Positions 47,301-53,560 of a stretch of DNA of 64,000 bases are shown piece by piece; within the stretch, counting starts at the first letter, position 1; every line of letters starts with the position of its first letter. The notes beneath the pieces are model-generated. The model was given only the letters and a program-made list of their open reading frames with translations, ran no database searches and had not been told where the DNA came from. The translations under genes were made by a program, and so were the position numbers. The DNA comes from Stigmatella aurantiaca DW4/3-1 (lineage in GTDB: Bacteria; Myxococcota; Myxococcia; Myxococcales; Myxococcaceae), in the NCBI RefSeq assembly GCF_000165485.1, contig NC_014623.1, positions 5,908,893 to 5,972,892 on the forward strand. The letters run 5' to 3'.

Positions 47301-48059
47301 CTCGATGGGCTGGCTCGCCCCCTGATACCCGCGCACCTTCGGGCGGGGCCGATCGGTCGGCAGCGCGATGACCGCCGGACTGCCCTCCAGACGCTGCTTC
47401 CAGAAGCTGACGAGCGCGTCCTTCTGATCTCCGGTGAGGTGCTCCTGCTGCCAGGCCGCGTAGTCCACGTACTGGATGCTCAGCTCCGGCAGCACGGGGG
47501 GCTGTTCCCGCACGAGCGCGCCGTACAAGGCCCGCAGCTCATGGATGAGCACTCCCGCGGACCAGCCGTCCGCGATGATGTGGTGCAGCGTCAGCAGCAG
47601 CACGTGCTCGGTCTCCGCCAACCGGACCAGCTTCGTGCGCAGCAACGGCCCCTGGACGAGATCGAACGGCTGCCGCCCCTCTTCCTGGCTCAACCGCGCC
47701 AGCGTCTCCTCTTGCTCGCTGGGAGCGAGCGCGCCCAGCTCATGCCGCTCCAGCCGGTGCGCCCGCTCCGGGTGGATGACCTGCAACAGCTCGGAGCCTG
47801 CCTCGGTGAAGGTGGTCCTCAGCGACTCATGGCGCGCGACGATCTGTTGCAGCGCCTGCTCCAACGCAGTGACTTTCAGGTGTCCCGAGAGCCGGATGGC
47901 CGCGGGGACGCTGTAGAGCGCCGTGCCAGGCACGAGCTGCTCCGAGAGCCAGATCTGCCGCTGTCCAATGGACATCGGGAAGACATGGACCTCATCACTC
48001 ACGACGGACGGGAGTTCAGGGGACTGCACGGACAGGTTGCGCGCGGACTCGGTCGTCAT
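38373..48059 (-). CDS. Trimodular NRPS (C-A-PCP)x3 with acidic C-terminal tail
   Basis: This 3228-residue protein makes three condensations. C domains have HHIIADGWS (near 163), HHIISDGWS (near 1221) and HHIVSDGWS (near 2288). PCP serines are near 1028, 2093 and 3158 in GGHSL motifs. A1 pocket reads D-A-L-W-L-G-G-T-F, a valine-type code. A2 and A3 both read D-V-W-E-F-N-A-D-D and are almost identical in sequence, so they should select the same residue; the acidic pocket hints at a basic side chain, but I know no matching code. There are no epimerase, methyltransferase or TE domains. The protein ends EDDDEEEEEEE, probably an electrostatic docking tail. It starts inside the stop of the FAAL gene (ATGA). 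The extreme N-terminus (SPELPSVVSDEVHVFP) is acidic and may dock with the basic end of the FAAL protein. Confidence 0.95.
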   Translation of the reverse strand: MTTESARNLSVQSPELPSVVSDEVHVFPMSIGQRQIWLSEQLVPGTALYSVPAAIRLSGHLKVTALEQALQQIVARHESLRTTFTEAGSELLQVIHPERAHRLERHELGALAPSEQEETLARLSQEEGRQPFDLVQGPLLRTKLVRLAETEHVLLLTLHHIIADGWSAGVLIHELRALYGALVREQPPVLPELSIQYVDYAAWQQEHLTGDQKDALVSFWKQRLEGSPAVIALPTDRPRPKVRGYQGASQPIEFSRSLVEGLRTLAREENATLYMALLAAFQVLLSRSTGQADIVVGGSVANRNMPGTEGLIGYLANIVPLRVDLSGEPSFREVLRRVRETALEAYAHQELPLGMLIEELMPERSLGHTPIFQVIFTLTESFDDQFGMTGLATQVSEIDTGTAKYDLSLLLAEGRDGGVRGRLEYSTELYDRPKVEGLVRQLKEVLEQGVARPGERVGKLALVRGEERQRLLAQGQGQEGGYPREASIGQVFEQVVARAPQAVAVTGGGKELSYAALNHRAEQVARRLKAKGVGPEQVVALVMERSVELVEAMVGVVKAGGAYLPLDPKLPGERLEYMLKDAGARVVVTQAEWQERVRGEGWDVVVLEEEEPAEEGSWAPVAVDANSLAYVMYTSGSTGQPKGVAVTQRGVVRLVCGTDFLQVSAEDRFLHLATPSFDASTLEIWGALLNGAQLVVAPAQQLTLEELRLLLEVERISVLWLTAGLFHQMADEYPDVLGGVRQVLAGGDVLSPVHVKRVLEEGMGGRLINGYGPTENTTFTCCHVMETPEQAGPPVPIGRPIAQTGVYVLDEEMQPVPEGVVGELYTGGDGLARGYVGRPELTAEKFVPNPYGKQAGQRLYRTGDLARWRGDGSLEFVGRADTQVKVRGFRIEIGEVEGALESHPEVKAAAVVVQGEGAEGKRLVGFVVGGGRKVEVGEVRGYLEKRLPEYMVPSLLVEVEKLPLTGNGKVDRKALLAQVSEQGAGASSNYVAPRDETEQKLAELWEELLGLNRVGIHDDFFEAGGHSLLATQLGSRIREQFGVELALRQLFENSTIAELAGLIAKSAPAPSTGAEAPIRAVPRGEELPLSHTQRRLWVLDQIEPGSPLYNVAGTVSMSGELDVEALTLSLSEVVARHEALRTSFVEKAGQPFQRIHPPAPFSLVTKDLSGLEPAARQAEARRLSAEWAQRPFDLTQAPLLRAMLLRLEETEHQLLLSNHHIISDGWSVGVLIREMAACYSAFMEGRRPELPELPIQYADYAAWQTEWLRGERLEAQLSFWKKHLAGASLALDLPTDRPRPAVQSFRGDQLSITLPAALAEQLRAFSREHGVTLFMTLFAGFNALLSRYSRQEDVVVGTTIANRTRRELEGLIGFFVNTLAIRTDLSGAPRFTELLERVRQTMLAAYGHQDAPFELVVDAVQPKRDLSRTPVFQVLFDLLNSPKPRLTLPGLELSVREAETGASKFDLSVQMEDTEAGLTAVIEYNTELYERKTVERLMSHYQVLLKGAVEQPEKRLWQLPVLGEGERRTVLEKWNQTGREEGSELFCELFEKQVEKTPEAVAVVCGEQALSYRQLNAQANRVAHALKARGAGLEKVVGVVQERGVGYLVSLLGVLKADAVYLPLDPALPASRLAGLVKQSGCQWVLSEEKTRGLAQEIAQGQPVLEREGVLAEGRGEHNPKHEVEPKSLAYVLYTSGSTGVPKGAMIEHRGMKNHLMAKVRDLGMGLEEVVAQVAVQSFDVSVWQFLSALLSGGRTAVFPDESAWEPQKLLKEMGRQGVTLLETVPAHMKLILEELEARPNEYDVSALKWFFLNGEALPAELCQRWFERYPGIPMVNAYGPTECSDDVTHYKMMKAPQQKQGWMPIHGTLPNLQLYVVDEWIQPVPLGVPGELCVGGVGVGRGYLGDAVKTAGSYVPNPFASQAGERLYRTGDLVRCLEDGTLEFLGRNDHQVKIRGIRIELGEIEAALRKHPRVGMCVVVARAEGQGKRLVGYVSAKEAGAQPTGKELTEYLKGQLTAAMVPSAMVVMEALPLTHNGKVDRKALPAPEYGTERAEYVAPRTEMEKKLAGIWQEVLGVPRVGVTDNFFDLGGHSLIAIQVISRVREAARVELPVRALFEEPTVSGLAARLETLAVAGGTSSLPPVVPMPRGEVAPLSYAQQRLWVLGQLEPHSPLYNVPGALRLTGQLNVDALERSLSEIVTRHDALRTTFELEGSQPAQRIGKAGSIPLEVVDLSHLEPGARAVELQRMGGEEARKPFDLGRGPLMRARLLKLEPSEHVLLLTMHHIVSDGWSVGVFFRELGALYGAFSAGQPSPLSALKVQYADYAQWQRQWLKGETLDKHLGYWKKQLAGVEPLDLKTDRPRGPMQGARGDRYLFRLPKELEEGLKALSRKQGTTLFMTLLAGFNALLARYTRQQDIVVGTSVANRGQAEIEELIGFFVNTLALRTQVDGNPRFTELLERVRKVTLEAYTHQEAPFDRVVEAVQPERDLTRTPLFQVAFELQKAPTASLKLEGLTLGLEELTTETSKFDLLLTMIEGPEGLHGGVEYNTELYERKTVERLMSHYQVLLKGAVEQPEKRLWQLPVLGEGERQTVLEKWNQTGREEGPELFCELFEKQVEKTPEAVAVVCGEQALSYRQLNAQANRVAHALKARGAGLEKVVGVVQERGVGYLVSLLGVLKADAVYLPLDPALPASRLAGLVKQSGCQWVLSEEKTRGLAQEIAQGQPVLEREGVLAEGRGEHNPKHEVEPKSLAYVLYTSGSTGVPKGAMIEHRGMKNHLMAKVRDLGMGPEEVVAQVAVQSFDVSVWQFLSALLSGGRTAVFPDESAWEPQKLLKEMGRQGVTLLETVPAHMKLILEELEARPNEYDVSALKWFFLNGEALPAELCQRWFERYPGIPMVNAYGPTECSDDVTHYKMMKAPQQKQGWMPIHGTLPNLQLYVVDEWIQPVPLGVPGELCVGGVGVGRGYLGDAVKTAGSYVPNPFASQAGERLYRTGDLVRCLEDGTLEFLGRNDHQVKIRGIRIELGEIEAALRKHPRVGMCVVVARAEGQGKRLVGYVSAKEAGAQPTGKELTEYLKGQLTAAMVPSAMVVMEALPLTHNGKVDRKALPAPEYGTERAEYVAPRTEMEKKLAGIWQEVLGVPRVGVTDNFFDLGGHSLMAIQIISKVRQELQAELPVVTLFENATVAGIAARLEALPKGAPELEAPPLIAVSRYEDDDEEEEEEE
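38376..38408 (-). other. Acidic docking tail EDDDEEEEEEE at NRPS C-terminus
   Basis: The last eleven residues before the stop are all Asp or Glu, encoded by a TTC/CTC-rich microsatellite-like tract (read on the plus strand). It follows the final PCP with only a short linker, where docking elements normally sit. A complementary lysine-rich segment occurs at the N-terminus of the divergent NRPS (53696-53716). Confidence 0.7.
38584..40417 (-). repeat. A-PCP repeat copy R1 (third module of trimodular NRPS)
   Basis: This 1834-base segment runs from the end of the C domain (YNTELYERKTVERLM) through the whole A domain to the PCP motif FFDLGGHS. It is nearly identical at the DNA level to 41782-43615 and, for about 1.7 kb, to the reverse complement of 54903-56604. 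Such identity in synonymous positions shows recent duplication or ongoing gene conversion. Confidence 0.93.
41782..43615 (-). repeat. A-PCP repeat copy R2 (second module of trimodular NRPS)
   Basis: This 1834-base segment has the same endpoints and length as copy R1 and is in direct orientation 3.2 kb away. Sequence outside it (the C domain upstream and the PCP helix downstream) diverges sharply, so the repeat boundaries are well defined. Recombination with R1 would remove exactly one module in frame. Confidence 0.93.
45044..45645 (-). repeat. A-domain C-subdomain repeat copy S1 (first module of trimodular NRPS)
   Basis: About 602 bases covering the C-terminal part of the A domain and the linker to the PCP are almost identical to 48361-48962 in direct orientation, 3317 bases apart. 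The pocket-forming part of the two A domains is different, so the identity stops where specificity begins. Confidence 0.9.
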
Positions 48060-51000
48060 GACTGTGAATCACCGCCGGTCTTGGAGCCGGAAGAAGGTTT
48101 GAGCTGAGACAGCTTGATGCGATGAGAATCTCTTGAAATCCGTTTGATCTCGCTGCGAGGGGCGGACGCAGCTTGCTCTGGGCGGGACACGGCCCGGGCC
48201 AGAGAGGCCACCGTGCGCGACTCGAAGAGGGTCCGGATGGGCAGCGTCACCCCAAAGGTTTCCTGCACGCGCGCCACCAGCCGCGTGGCCAGGAGCGAGT
48301 GGCCGCCCGCCTCGAAGAAGTCGTCGTGGATGCCCACCCGTCCACGCCCGAGCAACTCTTCCCACAGCTTCGCCAGCTTCTGCTCCGTCTCGTCCCTCGG
48401 CGCCACGTAGTTGCTGCTGGCTCCCGCCCCCTGCTCTGACACCTGCGCCAGCAACGCCTTCCGGTCCACCTTCCCGTTTCCCGTCAGCGGCAGCTTCTCC
48501 ACCTCCACCAACAGGCTCGGCACCATGTACTCCGGCAACCTCTTCTCCAGGTAGCCCCTCACCTCCCCCACCTCTACCTTCCTCCCTCCTCCCACCACGA
48601 ACCCCACCAGCCTCTTTCCCTCCGCTCCCTCCCCCTGCACCACCACCGCCGCTGCCTTCACCTCCGGGTGGCTCTCCAGCGCACCCTCCACCTCTCCTAT
48701 CTCTATCCGGAATCCCCTCACCTTCACCTGCGTGTCCGCTCTGCCCACGAACTCCAGGCTCCCGTCCCCCCTCCACCTCGCCAAGTCTCCCGTCCGGTAC
48801 AGCCTCTGCCCTGCCTGCTTCCCGTACGGGTTCGGCACGAACTTCTCCGCCGTCAGCTCTGGCCTTCCCACGTACCCTCTCGCCAGCCCGTCTCCTCCCG
48901 TGTACAGCTCTCCCACCACCCCTTCAGGCACTGGCTGCATCTCCTCGTCCAACACGTACACGTCCGTGCCATCCAGGGGCACGCCCAGTGGAACCCGGGT
49001 GCGGGCGTCGTAACCGGGTTGGAGCGTGTGGCACGTGGTGATGACCGCGTTCTCCGTGGGCCCATAGGCGTTGATGAGCCGCGTCTTGGGAAGCGTGTCG
49101 AGCAGCCGCTTCGCCTGCACCGGCGGCATGGCATCTCCGCCCGCCAGCAGGTTTTTGAGCGGACGCAGCCCTTCCAATTGGTGATCCACCAACTGCTGGA
49201 AGAGGGCCGCGGTCGCCAGCACCGTGTTGACGCCCTGCTCGGCGATGAGCCGCGCCACATCCGCGAGCGAGGGCAGCCCCGGTGGGCTCACCACCAACCG
49301 CGCCCCGTTGAGCAGCGCGCCCCAGACCTCGAAGGTCGAGGCATCGAACATCATCGTGTTCCAGTGCAGGAAGACGTCATCCGGGGAGAAGGCCGCGTAG
49401 TTGCTCTCGCGCACCAGCCGCACGACCCCCTGGTGCGTGACGGCCACGCCCTTGGGCCGCCCCGTCGAGCCGGACGTGTACATCACGTACGCCACCGCCT
49501 GGGCGCTCACCTCCACGGGCGCCCAGCCCCCTTCCGCCGCGAAAGCCCCTTCCTCCAACACCACCACGTCCCGTCCCTCGCCCTCCGCCAGCCCCTTCCA
49601 TTCCGCCTGCGTCACCACCACCCGCGTGCCCGAGTCCTTCAGCATGTACTCCAGCCGCTCTGCCGGCAGCTTCGGGTCCAACGCCAGATAGGTGCATCCC
49701 GCCTTCACCACCCCCACCATCGCCTCCACCAGGTCCACCGACCGCTCCATCAGCAGCCCCACTACCTGCTCCGGCCCCACGCCCTCCGCCTTCAGCCGGC
49801 GCGCCACCTGCTCCGCCCGGCGGTTCAGCTCCGCGTAGGTCAGCGTCTTGCCGCCCCCCGTCACCGCCACCGCTTGCGGCGCCCAGGCCACTGCCTGCTC
49901 GAACACCTGCCCGATGCTCGCCTCGCCCGGATATTTCCCTGGCCCTCCGAGGCCTCGCTTCAGCAGTTGCTGGCGCTCCTCGTGGGTCACCAAGGCCAGC
50001 TTGCCCACCCGTTCCCCGGGCTGAGCCACCCCCTGCTCCAGCACCCCCACCAGCTGCCGGACCATCTCCTCCATCTTCGCTCCGGCGTACAGCTCCGTGC
50101 TGTACTCGAGCGCGCCCGAGAGGCCCTCTCCCACCTCCGCCATGCGCAGGCTCAGCTCGAACGGCGCGGTCCGCGTCACCACCGGGAAGGCGCTCAGGTG
50201 CAGCCCTCCGAGATCCGCCTCGGCGCCTTCATCTCCCAGCACGAAGCCCGCGATCGAGGCCTCCGTGCGCGCGTGGGGCTTCTCCAGCACGAACATCGCC
50301 TGGACGAGCGGCGAGCGGCTCGCGTCCCGATGCGCCTTCAACTCTTTCACGAGCTGATCGAAGGGCACGTCCGGATGCTCCAGCGCTCCCAGCACCGTGT
50401 GGCGGAGTTGGCCCAAGAACTCCCGGAAGGTGGGCGAGCCCGAAAGGTCCGCGCGCAGCACCAGCGGGTTGACGAAGTACCCCACCACGGAGCCAAACCG
50501 CGCCAGAGACCGGCCCGCCACCGGGCTGCCCACCAGCACCTCGCGCTGCCCGCTCAACCGGGACAGCAGCACCTGGAACCCGGCGAGCAAGACCGTGAAG
50601 AGCGTCGTGCCCTCCTCCCGCGCCAACGCCTTCAGCGCGGACGTGAGCTTCGGGTCCAATAGGAAGCGGTGGGCCGCCCCGGCCGATCCCACCACGGAGG
50701 GACGGGCGCCCTCCATCGGCAGCGAGAGCACCGGAAGCTCTCCAGCGAGCCGCTCGCGCCAATACGCCCGCTGACGCTCCCCTTCGGCGCCTGCCAGAAA
50801 CGCCTCTTGCCAGCGGACATGGTCCGCATAGCTCGCCGGCAACACCGGCAGCTCCAACGCGCGCTGCTCCCGGGCCGCGGGATAGAGCTGGCGCAGCTCG
50901 GACAGCAACACCACCAGGGACCAGAGGTCCGCGGCGATGTGGTGCACCGCGAGCAGCAGCACGCTCTCCCCATCCGTGCGCGTGTACAGCCGCACCCGGA

Positions 51001-53437
51001 AGACCGGTCCGCGTTCGAGATCGAACGGCCGGTGCGCCTCGTCCGAGACGAGCGTCTTCAGCGCCTCATCGGTCAGTCCCCGCGCCTCGACGCGCGTGAA
51101 ATCCACCGGCCCATCGAGCACCTGCGCCGTGGGCATGCCATCGCGCGCCGGATAGACGGTTCGCAGCACCGGGTGGCGCCGGGAGAGCGCCTCGAACGCA
51201 GCACGCAACGCCTCGGCATCCACGGAGGAGCGGATGCGCACGGCGCTGAAGAGGTTGTAGGCGGCGCTCTCGGGGTTCATCTGGTGCAAGAACCAGAGGG
51301 ACTCCTGGCCATGGGACACCGTGCGTTGACCCGCCTCAGGCACGGGGGCCAAGGGCGCGGGCGCCAGCGGCATGGCCGCGAGCCGCGCCGCGAGCTGGCG
51401 CGGTGAAACATCCTCGAGCAGCGCTTGCAAGGACAGCCGAAGTCCCAGCCCGCGCTCCAGCGCATGGGCCACTTCCAGGGCCATGAGCGAATCGAGCCCC
51501 AGCTCGTGCACGGGGCGGTCCGGATCGACGGAAGCCCCCGGCGCGCCGAGCGCCCGGGACAGCAAGGTCTGAAGGTGCGCGGTGAGCAGCGCGGTGCGCT
51601 CGTCCCCCGTGGCGGCGAGCACCTGCTCGGCCTCGACCTCGGCCACCCCCTCCTGGGCGGCTCCCGGGAGGATCTGGCTGCGGCCCAGCTCGTCCAGCGT
51701 GCCTTCCAGGAAGCCCTGGCGCGACGCGTGGCGCTGGATCTTCCCGCTCGTCGTCTTGGGAATCCGGCCGGGCTTCAGCAGCACGGCGACATGCACGTGC
51801 AGTTCGTGGGCCTCCTGCACCGCCCGGCGGATGGCGGCCCCCACCTCTTCCAGGTTGGGCTCCTTGCGCAGATCCACCTCCTGCGCCACCACCAACCGCT
51901 CTTCGCCCTCGACCTCCACCGAGAAGGCCGCGCAGCACCCCGGGCGCAGCGCCGGATGGCTGCGCTCCACCGTGTATTCAATGTCTTGGGGATAATGGTT
52001 GCGGCCACGGATGATGAGCAGGTCCTTCAGCCGCCCGGAGATGAACAGCTCGGGCCCCCGGAAGAAGCCCAAGTCCCCCGTGCGCAGGTAGGGGCCGCTC
52101 CCATCGTCCAGCCGGGCCTGGAACTGACGCTCCGTCTCCACCGTCTTGCCCCAGTAGCCCTCCGCCACGCTGCCGCCCGTGACCCAGACTTCCCCAATCC
52201 GGCCCGGCGCGCAGCGGGTGCGCTGCTCGGGATCCACGATGAGCACCTCCAGCCCCTCGCGAACCTTTCCGCAACCCACCAGCTCCCGGCCCCCTTCCGG
52301 CCGGGGCTCCACCTGTCCGCGCTCCAGCGCCTTGGCATCGAAGCGCTCGAGCAAGGGCGCCTGGCCCGGCTGGCTTCCCGAAACCAGCAGCGTCGCCTCC
52401 GCCAATCCGTAGCAGGGATAAAACGCCTCGCGGCGGAAGCCCGACCCCGCGAAGGCCTCGCAGAAGCGGTCCAGCGTCTCCGGGCGGATGGGCTCCGCGC
52501 CGCTGAACGCCACCTTCCAGGTGCTCAAGTCCAGCTCCGCACGCTCCTCGGGCGTGGTCTTGCGCACGCACAGATCGAACGCGAAGTTGGGCCCTCCGCT
52601 CACCGTCCCGCCGTGGCGCGAGATGGCCTGCAACCAGCGCAGCGGGCGGGACAGGAAGTCCAGCGGGGACATCATCACCGCCGGGAAGCCCCGGTAGAGC
52701 GGCTGCAACAGGCCGCCGATCAGCCCCATGTCATGGTACGGCGGCAGCCAGATGACGCCCTTCGACGCTTCCGAAGTCTCGAAGGCGCGGGCGATCAGCT
52801 CCAGGTTGTGGAGCAGGTTCCCATGGTTCAGCCGCACCCCCTTGGGCGTCCCCGTGGAGCCAGAGGTGTATTGCAGGAACGCCAGCCGATCCGAGCCCAG
52901 CCCCAGATCCCGCCATGCGTCCGGCTCCGGGTGCTCCAACTCGTCCGTGGCCAGCCAGTGCATGGCGCGCATGTCCGGCGCGATCTCGAACACGGACTCG
53001 GCCATGGAGGCGATGAAGGAGGTGGTGAGAACAAACCGGGCGCCGGCATCCGCGGCGATGGCCTGAAGGCGCGGCAGACTGCGGCCCAGGCGTGTGGGAT
53101 CCGGGGGATAGGCCGGCACGGCGACCACCCCTGCGTAGAGACACCCAAAGAATGCGCTGATGTAATCAGCACCAGGCGCGAACAAGAGCACCGCGCGCTC
53201 CCCCTCCGCGCCCAGCGCCTGGAGCCGCTGCGCAATGGCGCGCGCCCGCCGATCGAACTCCCCCAAGGTGATGCGCTGCTCCTCCCAGCCGCCCTCCTCC
53301 AGAAAGAGGTAGAGCGTTTGATCGGGAGTCCGCTCGGCACGGGCTCGGACGAGATCCACCAATGAGGAGACGCGGAACGGCAAGGTCGGGACGATTCGAG
53401 CGGAAGTCATGTCAGCGATCGCGGCGGGCCGCGCCAC
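48056..53437 (-). CDS. Lipoinitiation NRPS: FAAL-ACP-C(starter)-A-PCP
   Basis: This 1793-residue protein begins with a fatty acyl-AMP ligase (about 20-600), recognised by PAYPPDPTRLGRSLPRLQAI, YTSGSTGTPKG and YHDMGLIGG. An ACP with LGLDSLMA (near 647) receives the fatty acid. The C domain motif is HHIAADLWS (near 835), with Leu for the usual Gly, in line with a starter C domain that N-acylates the first amino acid. The A domain pocket reads D-A-F-L-L-G-A-V-I, hydrophobic and not assignable. The PCP has AGGHSLLA near 1710. It should start a lipopeptide. The C-terminus (RSEIKRISRDSHRIKLSQLK) is basic and may dock with the acidic N-terminus of the next NRPS. The start is uncertain: GTG 53437 or ATG 53410, neither with a good ribosome-binding site. 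Confidence 0.93.
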   Translation of the reverse strand: MARPAAIADMTSARIVPTLPFRVSSLVDLVRARAERTPDQTLYLFLEEGGWEEQRITLGEFDRRARAIAQRLQALGAEGERAVLLFAPGADYISAFFGCLYAGVVAVPAYPPDPTRLGRSLPRLQAIAADAGARFVLTTSFIASMAESVFEIAPDMRAMHWLATDELEHPEPDAWRDLGLGSDRLAFLQYTSGSTGTPKGVRLNHGNLLHNLELIARAFETSEASKGVIWLPPYHDMGLIGGLLQPLYRGFPAVMMSPLDFLSRPLRWLQAISRHGGTVSGGPNFAFDLCVRKTTPEERAELDLSTWKVAFSGAEPIRPETLDRFCEAFAGSGFRREAFYPCYGLAEATLLVSGSQPGQAPLLERFDAKALERGQVEPRPEGGRELVGCGKVREGLEVLIVDPEQRTRCAPGRIGEVWVTGGSVAEGYWGKTVETERQFQARLDDGSGPYLRTGDLGFFRGPELFISGRLKDLLIIRGRNHYPQDIEYTVERSHPALRPGCCAAFSVEVEGEERLVVAQEVDLRKEPNLEEVGAAIRRAVQEAHELHVHVAVLLKPGRIPKTTSGKIQRHASRQGFLEGTLDELGRSQILPGAAQEGVAEVEAEQVLAATGDERTALLTAHLQTLLSRALGAPGASVDPDRPVHELGLDSLMALEVAHALERGLGLRLSLQALLEDVSPRQLAARLAAMPLAPAPLAPVPEAGQRTVSHGQESLWFLHQMNPESAAYNLFSAVRIRSSVDAEALRAAFEALSRRHPVLRTVYPARDGMPTAQVLDGPVDFTRVEARGLTDEALKTLVSDEAHRPFDLERGPVFRVRLYTRTDGESVLLLAVHHIAADLWSLVVLLSELRQLYPAAREQRALELPVLPASYADHVRWQEAFLAGAEGERQRAYWRERLAGELPVLSLPMEGARPSVVGSAGAAHRFLLDPKLTSALKALAREEGTTLFTVLLAGFQVLLSRLSGQREVLVGSPVAGRSLARFGSVVGYFVNPLVLRADLSGSPTFREFLGQLRHTVLGALEHPDVPFDQLVKELKAHRDASRSPLVQAMFVLEKPHARTEASIAGFVLGDEGAEADLGGLHLSAFPVVTRTAPFELSLRMAEVGEGLSGALEYSTELYAGAKMEEMVRQLVGVLEQGVAQPGERVGKLALVTHEERQQLLKRGLGGPGKYPGEASIGQVFEQAVAWAPQAVAVTGGGKTLTYAELNRRAEQVARRLKAEGVGPEQVVGLLMERSVDLVEAMVGVVKAGCTYLALDPKLPAERLEYMLKDSGTRVVVTQAEWKGLAEGEGRDVVVLEEGAFAAEGGWAPVEVSAQAVAYVMYTSGSTGRPKGVAVTHQGVVRLVRESNYAAFSPDDVFLHWNTMMFDASTFEVWGALLNGARLVVSPPGLPSLADVARLIAEQGVNTVLATAALFQQLVDHQLEGLRPLKNLLAGGDAMPPVQAKRLLDTLPKTRLINAYGPTENAVITTCHTLQPGYDARTRVPLGVPLDGTDVYVLDEEMQPVPEGVVGELYTGGDGLARGYVGRPELTAEKFVPNPYGKQAGQRLYRTGDLARWRGDGSLEFVGRADTQVKVRGFRIEIGEVEGALESHPEVKAAAVVVQGEGAEGKRLVGFVVGGGRKVEVGEVRGYLEKRLPEYMVPSLLVEVEKLPLTGNGKVDRKALLAQVSEQGAGASSNYVAPRDETEQKLAKLWEELLGRGRVGIHDDFFEAGGHSLLATRLVARVQETFGVTLPIRTLFESRTVASLARAVSRPEQAASAPRSEIKRISRDSHRIKLSQLKPSSGSKTGGDSQS
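48361..48962 (-). repeat. A-domain C-subdomain repeat copy S2 (FAAL protein)
   Basis: Partner of 45044-45645. Both encode the same stretch from near VPEGVVGELYTGGDG through the PCP linker. The core of this A domain between the A3 region and the repeat is clearly different from its partner, as expected after a subdomain exchange. Confidence 0.9.
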
Positions 53438-53560
53438 CCTTCAGGAGCAGCGATCCCCCCAAGAAACTCCGGCGGGCCAGAGGGCCTACCCAATACACCG
53501 TTTATACTAGATTTCAGGAGAGATTAGACAAGTCCGTGATTAAGGGTTGACCTGACCTAG
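53438..53560. promoter_or_regulatory. Divergent promoter region of the lipopeptide NRPS genes
   Basis: A 123-base spacer between the divergent FAAL-NRPS and the plus-strand NRPS. An A/T-rich patch includes TATACT at 53503-53508, a plausible -10 element, without a clear -35. A tandem TGACCTGACCT lies at about 53548-53558, just ahead of the plus-strand start. Both transcription units should be controlled from here. Confidence 0.55.
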
